Source: Akkermansia muciniphila
GTDB lineage: Bacteria > Verrucomicrobiota > Verrucomicrobiia > Verrucomicrobiales > V1-33
Reading direction: 5' to 3'
DNA: 64,000 nt
Assembly (NCBI GenBank): GCA_945900785.1
Contig: CAMDJM010000005.1
Coordinates: 31,866-95,865 of the forward strand
Made by a program: the position numbers and the translations under genes. The notes under the pieces are model-generated. The model worked only from the letters and a program-made list of their open reading frames with translations. It was not told the origin of the DNA and searched no databases. This document shows, one piece after another, positions 34,701-44,100 of this stretch (the first letter of the stretch is position 1; every line of letters starts with the position of its first letter).

Positions 34701-36894
34701 GCACGATGCGGAGCACTCCCTGGACGCCGGCGGAGCCAGCGACCGCTGGGGGCCTTTTGAAAGCCCCACCACCGGCAACTGGAATAACATCAACTACAGC
34801 AACCCGCAATACCTCCACCAGGACCTCGCCGCCTCTGCGGAATACCGGCAACGTTTCGGCGACCGCCTCTACCGCGCCTGCTTCAACAATGGGCCGCTAA
34901 CTCTGGCCAAAAACCATGCCCGCTTCGACCGCCGGGCCAGCCAGATCGAGACCGCCGTCTATGCGGAATCCGCCCGGTGGGGCGATGCCAAAACCACGCC
35001 AGCCCTGGGCGCCGGCAGTTGGCGGGCGGCGCGGACCGGCACCCGCAGCTTTTTCAACACCCGCACCACCCAATTCATCACCGAAGCCCGCTCGCGGGGC
35101 TTTTACCCGTCTATCGAGCCCCCTTCCTTCAACCAGCGCGGCGGAGCCGTCCCCCCTGGGTTCAACGTCGTCCTCGCAAATCCCAATACCCCGAACAGCC
35201 AGATCTTTTACACCCTGGACGGCTCCGACCCCCGGCCCATCGGCGGCGGCCTGATCAATACCGTGATCATCCCGGAAACCTCCACCGTCTCCTGGCTGGT
35301 GCCTTCCGGGGCCAATGGCGGCAGCCGCCTTTCCATCCCAGCCTGGACCGGCATCCTGCCGCCCCTCCGGGAAGCCACCTGGGAAACCGGGCCCATGGGT
35401 TTCGGCTTCAACCCGGCCGGCCGCACCGCCGCCACTAACTTCACCCCCTTCATCCGGACCGGCCTCGCCAGCGCCATGCAGAGCACCCCCGGCGCGGAGC
35501 TGGGCAGCCTTTATGTCAGAATGCCCTTCACCCTGACCCAGGAACAGATCCAATCCTTCCTGACCTTCCGCCTCCGCGTGCGTTATGACGATGGCCTCGT
35601 GGTCTATCTGAATGGCCAGGAAGTCGCCCGCAAAATCTTCCCCGCCGGCTCCATTCCCGCCTGGAACAGCCCCGCTGGAGGCAGCCATGCCGATGCTCTC
35701 GCCATCGTAGCCGAGGAAATCCCCATCGCCAGTTTCAAAACCCTGCTGCGCGAGGGCCCCAACGTGCTGGCCTTCCACACCATCAATCAAAGTCCGGTCA
35801 ATACCGACTTCCTCTTCAGTGCCTATGTGGAAACCGATGTTGCTGGCCCTGGATTTGGACAGCGTTATGCCGGCCCCATCCCCATCCCCGCCGGCACCAC
35901 CATCCGCACCCGGGTGCTCAATGGCAACGTCTGGTCCGCCCTCAATGAAGCCACCTTCTACACCGGCACCGTGCCTGCCAGCGCGGAAAATCTGGTGGTT
36001 TCGGAATTTTCCTATCAACCGGATGGAGCCCGCAGCGCCCTGGAATCCGCCTGGTCCTCCAGCGATTTCGAATTCATCGAGCTGTTGAACATCAGCAGCA
36101 ATAACGTCGATCTCTTCAATGTCACCCTCGCCAATGCGGCCAGCCTGGTGCTCGGCACCGTGCCGCAGCAGGTGGTCCTGCCCCCCGGCGGGCGGGTCAT
36201 CGTGGCCTCCAACCCCGCCGCCTTCACTCAGCGCTATCCAGTCAACGCCCGCGTCCTCGGCCCCTTCGTGGGCAGTCTGGATAACGGGGGGGAGTCCATC
36301 CGCCTCTCCGCCGCCGACGGCACCGCCATTAAAGAGTTCACCTACAGCAGCAGCGATCCCTGGCCCGAAGGCGCGGCAGGCGAAGGATTCACCCTGGTCC
36401 TGATCAACCCCGCCGCCAATCCCAACCACAACCAGGCCCCCAACTGGCGTTCCAGCACCACCCTTAACGGTCAGCCCGGCCAGCCCAAAGGAACCACTGC
36501 CTACACCGATTGGAAAACGGCCTGGCCGGAGTCCGCCGAAGACTTCGATGGCGATGGCGATGGCCTCCTTCCCCTGGCCGAATACGCCCTCGCCACCTCT
36601 CCCATCGTCCCCAGTCCCGCGGCCCTCCCCAAAGCCGAAATCCGTGAACTGGCCGTCGGTCAGCTCCGGGCTCCCTACCTCACCCTCAGCTTCATCCGGA
36701 ACCTCGCTGCCGATGATATCAAATACGACATCGAAAGCGCCCCGGACCCCGCCGCCCCCTGGAGTGCCGGAGCCGGCGTGCTCGTCAGCGAATCCAACAA
36801 CGGCGACGGCACCGCCACCATGATCTACCGCTCCCCCACCCCCGTCACCGCCGGCCAACGCCTCTTCCTCCGCCTCAAACTGACTTTGCGCTAA
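31726..36894 (+). CDS. Giant secreted CotH-kinase/lamin-tail-domain protein
   Basis: 1722 residues from ATG 31726 (ATG 31729 equally possible); the track TTG start adds 31 residues without signal character. A signal peptide (RRLAVLIFLTAPCLPAEA) is followed by an N-terminal lamin-tail domain (VISEVMTSNSG, DWVELYNP), PA14-like beta domains (GQWTFHVNSDEGFRLRING), a chitobiase-type repeat (TSIRYTTDGSFPTPANS), a CotH-kinase-like domain at about residues 740-990 (CGLRIRGGFSRS, YLNGIYWGLYQIQERAE, FISVEHDAEHSLD), then further chitobiase-like, PA14-like and lamin-tail modules. The C-terminus has DFDGDGDGLLPLAEYALAT, an EF-hand-like calcium loop. Probably a surface or secreted protein of unknown substrate. 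Confidence 0.9.
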   Translation: MMKSAPAPFLPDCRRLAVLIFLTAPCLPAEAAPVISEVMTSNSGTSTDEDGDSPDWVELYNPDATPVNLEGWYLTDNAARPTKWAFPSGVILGPGQFLVVWASGKNRTANPAHLHTNFSISANGEYLALISPDLTLKPSVFSPTLPPLEPDEVYGLTFSTTRLLGSGTPSQILVPADGALSTTWTQPDFTPGDGWTTGPLHAGFGIPTPGFFIEERLSKNTVTSIATAESVLAGTNAQDLLTAVVPFVNFSGDTGTDGRFDDGVAPLHGGDQSNFVIRASATIVIPTAGQWTFHVNSDEGFRLRINGAIVTSEAGLRVASDTLVSRTLTAGNQTVVLTYFENLGADELELSAAKGTHTSFSSFFKLIGDTAHGGLAALTPAGSGQSLVTTDLASRMLPVNPSVYVRVPFTLADPAAPGSLNLTMRYNDGFIAWLNGSEVGRRNAPELPAWNATATAARAVLPSLEPEILNLTASRSLLKAGDNLLTFQGLNAAANDPSFLLAPELGLSQPDPSGPRFFRKATPGTANPSTGYLGHAGDTSFSHKRGFYTAPFSLAITTSSPGTSIRYTTDGSFPTPANSTVYTAPVLISKTTVVRAMAFREGYESSNVDTQTYLFLDDVILQGGPSSPYHTRPGPTWPLHGSVAGQVIDYGMDRTIINSTNANIGGAARVKEALAAIPSMCITTDVRNLFDATTGIYTHPGSHGSSWERAGALEMLGDPNTPERGFHSTCGLRIRGGFSRSTDNPKHSFRIFFRSEYGPSKLDYPIFGAAGAHEFDAFDIQCSQNYSWSFGGDAAYNALREIWSRDAQLDLGWQSTRGRYVHLYLNGIYWGLYQIQERAEAAFGSTYIGGNKDDYDVIKHTGSPGGYTTEATDGYFVSLPDGSPSAWKQLWTAARAAYWINNNKNPASPGVTLNSSPQDKLTAFYGLMGLQADGRTPTGKAALLDVDNLIDYIMIVFFAKNADSPLTGGGSNPNNFYCMRDRMGPFGFISVEHDAEHSLDAGGASDRWGPFESPTTGNWNNINYSNPQYLHQDLAASAEYRQRFGDRLYRACFNNGPLTLAKNHARFDRRASQIETAVYAESARWGDAKTTPALGAGSWRAARTGTRSFFNTRTTQFITEARSRGFYPSIEPPSFNQRGGAVPPGFNVVLANPNTPNSQIFYTLDGSDPRPIGGGLINTVIIPETSTVSWLVPSGANGGSRLSIPAWTGILPPLREATWETGPMGFGFNPAGRTAATNFTPFIRTGLASAMQSTPGAELGSLYVRMPFTLTQEQIQSFLTFRLRVRYDDGLVVYLNGQEVARKIFPAGSIPAWNSPAGGSHADALAIVAEEIPIASFKTLLREGPNVLAFHTINQSPVNTDFLFSAYVETDVAGPGFGQRYAGPIPIPAGTTIRTRVLNGNVWSALNEATFYTGTVPASAENLVVSEFSYQPDGARSALESAWSSSDFEFIELLNISSNNVDLFNVTLANAASLVLGTVPQQVVLPPGGRVIVASNPAAFTQRYPVNARVLGPFVGSLDNGGESIRLSAADGTAIKEFTYSSSDPWPEGAAGEGFTLVLINPAANPNHNQAPNWRSSTTLNGQPGQPKGTTAYTDWKTAWPESAEDFDGDGDGLLPLAEYALATSPIVPSPAALPKAEIRELAVGQLRAPYLTLSFIRNLAADDIKYDIESAPDPAAPWSAGAGVLVSESNNGDGTATMIYRSPTPVTAGQRLFLRLKLTLR

Positions 36895-37105
36895 TCGGTA
36901 TTTCCTCATCCAGCAGGTTCTCCAGGGACGCGGTCAGGTATTCCATCGCGTAGCGTGTGGTAATTGGCGTCAGCACCTTCGTCCCATCTGCACCAGCCTT
37001 CTTTTTCCCGCCCCATCAGGGCTCCAGCATCATGCGGGCGGTCTAACCCATGGCGTTGCCCGGCTGTGTTGTGGCCGCCCCGTTGGGGCTTTGGAGGCAC
37101 CGGAG

Positions 37106-37125
37106 GGCGGGTTTTCGAACCCGCC
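37106..37125. repeat. GGCGGGTT-TTCG-AACCCGCC hairpin
   Basis: Perfect 8-bp stem with a TTCG tetraloop, a very stable RNA hairpin, about 210 nt past the CotH stop. No T-run. Confidence 0.7.
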
Positions 37126-37154
37126 ATGGGCACGAGGCTCAGTCATCCTGACCT

Positions 37155-37604
37155 GCGGGGAAAGGGGACCTATTTCAAGGACCAAGTGTCCAACGTCACC
37201 CCGGCCACCACCACCACGCCGGACTTGTAAGAACGCATCGTGGCCACGCAAAAATCGCCCACCACGGGTGTCACCACGGATCTGACCCTGAATGATCCCG
37301 TGCAATACCTGCCGCTTGCCGCCGAGCCACTGAGCCTAAAAAGGATGCTAACGGGCCACGGATGGCACGGATACAACTGATAATCACGGATATACGCAGA
37401 AGGGGAGATTCACCCGAAAGGTGAATCGTTCAGTTCCCATAAATCAGTGATTATCAGTATCATCAGTGCCATCCGTGGCACGTCATTTTCCCAAGTAGGC
37501 TGAGCTATGATGATGATGGCAACCTCATGAGCGATGGGCGCTGGACGTTGACTTCGGCTCACCGAGGACAGTGCGGACCGCTTGGTCAAAATGGTCAGCC
37601 TGCC
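37155..37604 (+). pseudogene. Remnant of an RHS-repeat protein gene
   Basis: At 37506-37550 the plus strand encodes YDDDGNLMSDGRWT, a textbook RHS repeat; near 37575-37604 a shifted frame gives DRLVKMVSL, as expected downstream in such repeats. A frameshift separates them. Upstream, 37170-37340 encodes a degraded stretch ending VQYLPLAAEPLS with an internal stop. A MITE-like element lies between the two parts. RHS proteins are large secreted or contact-dependent toxins; only scraps remain here. Confidence 0.55.
37355..37479. repeat. MITE-like inverted repeat element
   Basis: Left arm 37355-37387 and right arm 37447-37479 are 33-bp inverted copies starting GCCACGGATGGCAC and ending CTGATAATCAC, with mismatches only in the middle. 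Between them a second perfect hairpin GATTCACC-CGAAA-GGTGAATC sits at 37407-37427. No coding capacity. Confidence 0.75.
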
Positions 37605-37635
37605 GTTCTACCAACCGGCCACCACCCTGCCTGCC

Positions 37636-37790
37636 ACTTTGTCAGACAGACGCAGCAACACGTTGGAGACCCGCAGGAGTTGGCACACCCGGGACGGGGA
37701 GGCTGCACGTGCCGGGGAGAACAGCCGTCCCGGCTGTCCCGCCCGGCATCCTGCCGGGTGCCGGAGCCTTGGAAATTCATTGCATCGGCC
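37636..37790. repeat. Dispersed repeat, copy B
   Basis: Partner of 10955-11098 in the same orientation (CAGCAACACG, CCCGCAGGAG, GTGCCGGGGAGAACAGCCGT, then GGCATCCTGCCGGGTGCCGG), with about 10 extra bases, GCTGTCCCGC. Confidence 0.7.
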
Positions 37791-37851
37791 CATCGGGGCA
37801 GGATGGATGGGCCATTTCATTCTTCCCGGATGGCGTTCAAAGTCCCGCACT

Positions 37852-38811
37852 TCAAGGATAGAGTTCCGCCAATTTCCGCAACAGGTCTTCCAATTTTTGA
37901 TAGTATTCTGCTTCCGGCAGGGCGGATTTTTGAAGGCGGAGGGCGCTGATTTTGGCTTCCCATTCATCACGCCGCCCAAGTTGAGCCGGGGTCATGGTTT
38001 GGGTGGCCGTGTCAGGCGTCAGGAAAGTGCGTTGGGCGTAGGACCCATCGACGGGCGTGTTGTCCTTGGCCTTGGAAGTGGCGCGCAGGCCGCGGAACCA
38101 CTCCGAAGGGGTGCCTTTGCCGTCGCCATTGTCATCGATCAGCGCGTGCTCGGTGAGGAGGCGTCCATCGGCTTGGTAGAACCCGGCAGTGAGACTGGAG
38201 GCACGGAGAAACCACTCCAGCACGGAAACGCTGCCGTCCTGGTCATAGTCGGCAGCGGGATCTGTCAGGGTGAGGGCGAGGTTATCGCCGAAGCGGGCGT
38301 AATTCCGCTCATTGCCGCTGCGGGTGGCGGTAACGATCGTGCGGTTAGGCCCGGCCAGCAGCGGGATGAAGGGAGCGCTGCTGGAACTGGTATTGATGAC
38401 GGTGAGCGGGCGTTTGAACGGGCGCAGCCACGTGGCGAGATCGGTGGCGGCGAGGTCGGGACCCTCAAGATTGAAGCGTGCTTCCTTGCCGTCCCACGTG
38501 CCGTGGCCGATCAGGATGATCCAAAGCGGGGCGGGTCCTTCCTTCGGGATATCTGTCAGGATTTTTTCAAGACGGGACCGGTCGTTTTCACCTGGTTTTG
38601 CCTCAGGCGAAACGGTGGGCAGAGTCAGGATTTCCGCGCCAGCCTGGCCCGCAGCCTTTTGCCAAGAGTCCGTTTGGTGCTGGAATTTTGTGCCGTAGTC
38701 CGCCTCCCCGGCAGCTCCCTCCACGAGGATGAGGGTCGTCCGCACGACAGAATTCTCCCCGGCAACGGAAGTGGCGGCCAGCAAGGTGGAGCAAAGGAGG
38801 AAAATCTTCAT
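37852..38811 (-). CDS. Secreted caspase/C13-like protein with apparent loss of catalytic Cys
   Basis: 319 residues from ATG 38811; the ATGA overlaps the stop of the upstream gene by 4 nt. The track ORF start is inside the upstream gene. A signal peptide (MKIFLLCSTLLAATSVAG) is followed by a caspase/legumain-like alpha-beta fold: LWIILIGHGTWDG places the catalytic His at 103, and LTVINTSSSSAPFIPLL sits where the family has a Cys followed by SG. Here Ser residues occupy the site, so peptidase activity is doubtful. The C-terminal part has calcium-loop-like DQDGSVSVLEW and DDNGDGKGT. Last gene of the Bat-type operon. Confidence 0.8.
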   Translation of the reverse strand: MKIFLLCSTLLAATSVAGENSVVRTTLILVEGAAGEADYGTKFQHQTDSWQKAAGQAGAEILTLPTVSPEAKPGENDRSRLEKILTDIPKEGPAPLWIILIGHGTWDGKEARFNLEGPDLAATDLATWLRPFKRPLTVINTSSSSAPFIPLLAGPNRTIVTATRSGNERNYARFGDNLALTLTDPAADYDQDGSVSVLEWFLRASSLTAGFYQADGRLLTEHALIDDNGDGKGTPSEWFRGLRATSKAKDNTPVDGSYAQRTFLTPDTATQTMTPAQLGRRDEWEAKISALRLQKSALPEAEYYQKLEDLLRKLAELYP

Positions 38812-41168
38812 GGTAGTCCCTGGGTGCGGCGCAATCCCCATTCCGCGATGAGGCAGCCGAGTGCAGTGAGAAAAAGCCACGGAGTGTGCCAGAGGGGCTC
38901 CTGCTGCGATTCCATGAGCGGGGCCTTTTCCCGTGGCAGCCGGGCAGCCAGGGCATCCAGGCCGGCGGGATCGGTCAGAGCACCACCCGTCCTGCGGGCG
39001 AGGGTTTCCAGCAACGCGGTGTCCGGGGTGAGGGAACGGAGTTCCTGCGCGGCAAGGTCGGTGGCCCATCCGGCAGAGGCCCGTCCTTCTTCCGCTCCGG
39101 CGGCATTGATGGCACGGGCGGTGACTTGATAGCCCCCGGTTTCACGGGGCAGGTAATTGGCGATGTAGAGCCCTGGCTCCGTGGGGGATGGTTCGGCCTG
39201 AAGGGTGAGGGAAGCCGGCGCGGGTGACGCTCCACTGTCGAATTTCACGGGTTTCACCTCAAGGGTAACCGTGGCGTTTTCCACGGGCTGGAATTTGTTG
39301 TCGCGGACTCTCACCTGCAACTCCACCACGCCGCTGGCATCCCCGGCTTTGGGTTCTGTGGTCAAGGCTACCCGGCCGGGCACATCGGCAACCAGCCAGC
39401 GCAGGAGCTGCCGCCAGGATTTTTCCAGATCCAGCCGCGCTTCCGGGCTGGTCATGCCCCACTTCCAGAGATCTCCAATCGTCAGGGCCGCGCTGCGTCC
39501 CCGGCCAAAACGCTGCACCACCAGCGCCGGGGCTTTTTCCCCGGATTTGTCAGTGGCGGTGGCGATCACTTCGGCTCCGGCCTTCACACCCCGCACCCGG
39601 TTCATCACCTGAAGCGGCGGCATCCCTGACAATCTCAACTTCTCCCCCGCTTCATCCGCCCTCAGCCGGGCCCAGGGTTGGAGCCAGCCCTCGCGGTCGA
39701 GATCAAATTTGAAGGGCTCGCGCGCTGGTGTTTCTGACGGGCGATCCAGACTCACCGGAAGCATTTCACCAATCGGGGTGCGGGCATAGGCCCCTTCGGA
39801 GAAACACTCCATCCCCCCCAGCATAAGAAAGCCGCCGCCGCGTTCGGAAACAAAGCGTTGCAGCAGGGCGGCCTGCGTTTGGGTGAAAAAGGCGCTCTCA
39901 AGGTCGTCGATGATCACGGCATGATAACCAAATAAATCCTCCGGGATGGCAGGGAAGCCGGAGCGCAATTCCACGTCGTCTTTGGTATTCAGCCGCACCA
40001 GCACAGGTTGATCATAACTGGCCACTTCGCCCTTGGCCTGATCTTCCGTGCCGCGGAATAACGGATTGCTGGTTTCCCCGGCGCGGCCTAGAAACGAAAA
40101 TTTCGGCTCGCGGCGGGCGACCCGGATCAGTCCGGTCAATTGCACCTGGGAATCGCTATCCAGGGCACGGTTGAGGAATTTGTATTCCCAGTTCGGCCGG
40201 CCGGAGACATAAAGAATGCGATAGGGGCCGCTGTTCCGGTCCACCACCACCACCCGCTGGTTATTGGCGAGGGTCGCTTCGCGGGTGGTGTTTCCGGTTT
40301 CAGCGCTGTCGCGGATGGAAAATTGGTGGAAAGAGACGCCGGGCGGAGCGGTTTTGATTTGAAAGCGGAAGGGCAGGACGGCGCTCCCGGGCGGGACTTC
40401 ACGGCTTTGTTCCTCGATTACTTTGCCGCTGCTGTCCATCATCCGGGCGGAAAGGCTGCTTCCGCTGAAGCCGGTGGTGCCGACCTCGGCATCGACGGTG
40501 ACAGGCGCGTCCTCGAAAGCGGTCTGCGTCACCGAAACCTTGCGCACTGACAAATCATGGGCTGGCCCTTTTCCGCCGATCACCACCGGATAAACCGGAG
40601 GCAGAGCGCCAGCATCAGCCGGCAGGCTGGTGAGGTCGGTGGCCAGGCCATCCGTCAATAGCACAATTCCCGCGAGGGGCCGGCCCCGGAAGCGTTCACT
40701 GATCAATTGCAGTGAGGTGCCCAGTGTCGAAGCCCGGCCATCAAAAGTAAGTCCGGCAAATGATTCCACCTGTTGCAGCCGCTGGTCGAAGGTGTAACGG
40801 CGGAGATCGAAGGAATCAGCGAGAGCGGTCTGCCATGGGGAAAGCGCAGGGTCCAGGATCGCCTTCAGTGCCGCCGAACGTGGCCCGGTGGCTCCCTCAT
40901 CGGTGACCTGCAGGCTGCTGCTGTTGTCGGCGAGGATCACCATCAGATTGGCTCCCGGGCGGGCCCGCTGCCGGGTCCATTGCGGTTCCAGAACACACAT
41001 GGCGAGCAGCGTCAGCGCGGCAATCTTCAAGCCGGCGCATAACCAACGCCGGCGCAGCCGCGCGGAGCGGTAACTCCAGAGCACCGCGACCGCCGCCATG
41101 GCCAAGCCCGCCAGCACCGGCCATCGCCAGCTCTCCCCTGAAAAAGTGATCGTGGCCGAAACTATCAT
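38808..41168 (-). CDS. Membrane vWA-like protein with glutamine-amidotransferase-like region
   Basis: 786 residues. Two N-terminal membrane helices (VLAGLAMAAVAVLWSY, IAALTLLAMCVL) precede a vWA domain with MIDAS motif D81-NSSS and VLLTDGLATDL. The middle section (YRILYVSGRPNWEYKFLNRAL and later GGGFLMLGGMECFSEG) is the amidotransferase-like module found in many planctomycete and verrucomicrobial vWA proteins. A C-terminal membrane helix ends the chain. The stop overlaps the caspase-like gene by 4 nt, and the start abuts the giant coiled-coil gene exactly. Probably exposed on the periplasmic side. Confidence 0.88.
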   Translation of the reverse strand: MIVSATITFSGESWRWPVLAGLAMAAVAVLWSYRSARLRRRWLCAGLKIAALTLLAMCVLEPQWTRQRARPGANLMVILADNSSSLQVTDEGATGPRSAALKAILDPALSPWQTALADSFDLRRYTFDQRLQQVESFAGLTFDGRASTLGTSLQLISERFRGRPLAGIVLLTDGLATDLTSLPADAGALPPVYPVVIGGKGPAHDLSVRKVSVTQTAFEDAPVTVDAEVGTTGFSGSSLSARMMDSSGKVIEEQSREVPPGSAVLPFRFQIKTAPPGVSFHQFSIRDSAETGNTTREATLANNQRVVVVDRNSGPYRILYVSGRPNWEYKFLNRALDSDSQVQLTGLIRVARREPKFSFLGRAGETSNPLFRGTEDQAKGEVASYDQPVLVRLNTKDDVELRSGFPAIPEDLFGYHAVIIDDLESAFFTQTQAALLQRFVSERGGGFLMLGGMECFSEGAYARTPIGEMLPVSLDRPSETPAREPFKFDLDREGWLQPWARLRADEAGEKLRLSGMPPLQVMNRVRGVKAGAEVIATATDKSGEKAPALVVQRFGRGRSAALTIGDLWKWGMTSPEARLDLEKSWRQLLRWLVADVPGRVALTTEPKAGDASGVVELQVRVRDNKFQPVENATVTLEVKPVKFDSGASPAPASLTLQAEPSPTEPGLYIANYLPRETGGYQVTARAINAAGAEEGRASAGWATDLAAQELRSLTPDTALLETLARRTGGALTDPAGLDALAARLPREKAPLMESQQEPLWHTPWLFLTALGCLIAEWGLRRTQGLP

Positions 41169-44100
41169 TTATGGTTCCTTCCCCAGTTGCTCATAATACC
41201 GGCGCACCAATTCGGAATACCGGCCGGGCACGGGATCGCGGTCGATCGGCACGAGGGCTTCCGTGGAAGCGCGCCGGGCCACTTCCTCGCGGACCTGTTT
41301 CCGCACCTGGACGAGTGGGGTCAGGATTTCTGATTTCACCACGGCCCAATCCGGTTTTTTCAAATCACGCTTTGCCTCCACCCGCAGCTGCCGCGCGCGC
41401 TCGCGGGCGTTGGCCAGGCTATTGCGCAGGTCCGGGAATTCGACCATTTCCTCGACATCACGCAACCGGTCAGACCATGGCGCATAACCATCGCCGGCAA
41501 TGGGTGAGGAGGACCCGCCGCGGCCGCTGGCGGTTTGCGTGGCACTGCTGTTTTGTGGAGTGGAGCGGCCAGGCCCGCCCGGGCCGCTGCCGCCGGAAGG
41601 GTTTTGGGCGGCTTGGCGCGTTGGAGAGCCCTGGCCCTGGCCTTGCGCTTCACCTTCACCTTCACCTTCACCTTCACCTTCACCTTCACCTTCACCTTCA
41701 CCTTCACCTTCACCTTGGCCTTGGCCTTGGCCTTCACCTTTGGCTTGGGTATTCCCTTCGCCTTCGGTGCTGGCGGTAGCTGAAGCAGGTTTTTGGCTAT
41801 CGTCTTTTGGCTGGCCTTCGCCTTGGCCTTGGCCTTGGCTTTGGCTTTGAGGATCTCCTGAGGCTTCGGATTTGGATTCGCCCGGGCTGGTGGCTTTTCC
41901 CTGGTTGGAGGGGTTCGCCGGGTCGGCTGGCCCCGTCGTGCTCCCGGATAATTCCTTTTCCAATTCATCAGTTAAGGAAGCGAGTTCGCGCTCGGCCCGC
42001 TTGAGGGCTTCCGTGTCGTCGCCCAGGACGCTTTCCGTGGCCCGCTCGATGCCGGATTTGAGATTATCGATGCCGGCTTGTGCCAGGGTGGAGCTGGTTT
42101 TGGCTTCCTCCAGAAGATCCTGCTCCAAAAGACCGGAGGTTAGTTGCTGGGTCTTGGCGGTGTCCGGACTTTGCTGGAGTTCGGAAAGTTCGTCCATGAA
42201 CTTCCGGGTCATGCGGCCTTCGTCGATCAGTTGCTGTTGGGTCTTCCTGATGGAAGCGGCGTCCTCCTGGGTGAACGTCCGCATCGTATCGTAGAGCTGA
42301 CGCGAGACCAGCGGCTCTGCGCTTTCGGCTTCTTCAGAGAGCGTTTTTGCCTTTTTGGTCAGGCTTTCGGTGCGTTGTTTTTGTCCGGCGAGTTGTTTTT
42401 GCGCCGCCTCCCGCTCCGGGGTGTCGCTGAGGGATTTTTGTTGGGGGTTTTCCAAATCGGCCAATTTTTCCGTGAGTTGCTGTTGTTGGCTGGCCAGCTC
42501 GCGGGCTTCAGCGCGCATGTCGCGGAGATCCTGGGAAAAGGCGGTGCTGCTCTTCTTCCGCAAGTCCTCGCGCATCTCCTGAAGCTGCCGCTCGGCGCGG
42601 GTGCCGGAGGCGAGGGCTTTGGGAACATTTCCCTCTGCGGTGGCTTTGGCGGCTTCCTGCACATTTTGGCGGGCTTCTTCCAGAGCCTTTTTCTCCTGGG
42701 CCAGGGTTTCCTCGTTCTCCGGCTTTTCCATGCGTTGGCTCAGCTCATCCACCTCGGCCAGCATCTGGCGCTGTTCTTCTTCCAGTCTTTTCAGTTCGCG
42801 CTTCAGTTCCCCGCGCTGCGCATCGGATTCCGCCGCCTGCAGGGCAGTTTGCAGTTCCTTCAATTTTTCATTCACTTCCTCCTGACGTTTCGCCAGCTCC
42901 TGCAACCGGCTCAGGACCTGACGTTGCTCGCGTTGTGCAGCGTCCTGCGGGGATTCTGCCTCGCTCCTGGTTTCATACCGGTTTTCCTCCTTGGTCAGGT
43001 CCAACTGGTCCAATTCTTCCTGACGTTTTTGCTCCGCGGCAGAGGGCGGGCCTCCTTTGCTTTTACTTTTCGAAATCCGGTGTTCCCGCGCCGCGAGGGC
43101 GAGCAGGGCCTGATAGGCGGATTGTTCTGCGGCGAGGGCGGGGTTGAGCGGGGCAGGTTGATCGACCACCGCCTGGAGGGCCGCGCCGGCTTTGGTCATG
43201 GCTGTTTTGGCGCTCTCCCAAGCGCTGATCAATCGGGGATCGGTGGCTTCGGTGGCAGCCCCGGTGGCTTGTTCCAGAGCATCCGCCTGGGATTCCCGGA
43301 CTACTTTGATATCGGCCGTGGCGGGGTTGGCGCTGCGCTGGAGCTTCCAGGTGGCATTGATGATTTGTTTCTGGAGTTCGGCTAGTTTCGCAGAAGGAGT
43401 GCCCTCCGGCGGAGCTTGGCCAGGCGGAGGATCGCCGGCGGCTTCTTCACCCTGGCGGTAGATTTCATCAAAGGGTCTCACTTCGCCAAAAAACAGGTCA
43501 CTTTGGGTGCGGCGGGGTTTTCCGTCCATGCCGGTATCATCCGCCCAGACGGACCACGAGAGCAGATCGTCCGGTTTCGCGCCGGATTCTTCGAGGCGGA
43601 GCAGATAGTGGAAGGCCCGTTTTTCGCCGCCCGGGGCGCCCTTGCCCAGCTCGATAAACTGCGGTTCGCCGCCTCCCCTGGTGATGGCAAGTCCCCAGGC
43701 GTGCAGGCCAAAGTCATCCCCGGCGGTGCCTTCGAAAACCAATTCCTCCAGAGCGGAGGGACGTTGATCGCCGCGTGGGGAGGTCAATTTGAGATCGGGT
43801 ATTTTGTTGGGGAGCGCCTCGAAGGTGAAGGTGGCGGGGACCTTGTTGGTGCGGGAACTGGAATCTGTCAGGATGAGGTCGTATATCACGCTGGAAGTCA
43901 GGGCGAAACCGCGCAGGCTGGCGGTGGCTTTGCCGGGATCAACTGTCAGCGGAATATCAGCCGCGCCTTGGGTGCGGGCTTTGAGGACGGCGGTGGCGAC
44001 GGGTTTGTTGAGTTGCAGATCCAGTCCCAGCAGGGTGCCTTCCACGGCACTGGCGCGGTGGGAGTCTTCGATGCGTTTTTCCGCCAGACCAGTCCAGCCT

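Larger units (their letters stand above)
36895..37851. other. Gene-debris region between the CotH gene and the Bat-type operon
   Basis: No intact gene seen in about 960 bp. It carries a UUCG hairpin, fragments of an RHS-repeat gene, a MITE-like inverted repeat and dispersed repeat copy B, listed separately. A minus-strand stretch near 36874-37000 reads TPITTRYAMEYLTASLENLL and ends inside the CotH 3' end, possibly another fragment. Confidence 0.6.

Noticed and set aside
34897-36909. Minus-strand ORF of 670 aa, with another at 32065-34044
   Set aside because: Both are antisense to the CotH-domain gene; Gly/Ala/Asp-rich shadow sequence with no motif.
41649-41714. Possible CRISPR array
   Set aside because: Hexamer units without spacers; the heptamer array at 51055-51126 is rejected for the same reason.
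42144-43385. Plus-strand ORF of 413 aa
   Set aside because: Antisense of the giant coiled-coil gene; Phe/Leu/Gly-rich as expected for the complement of a Glu/Gln-rich coil.
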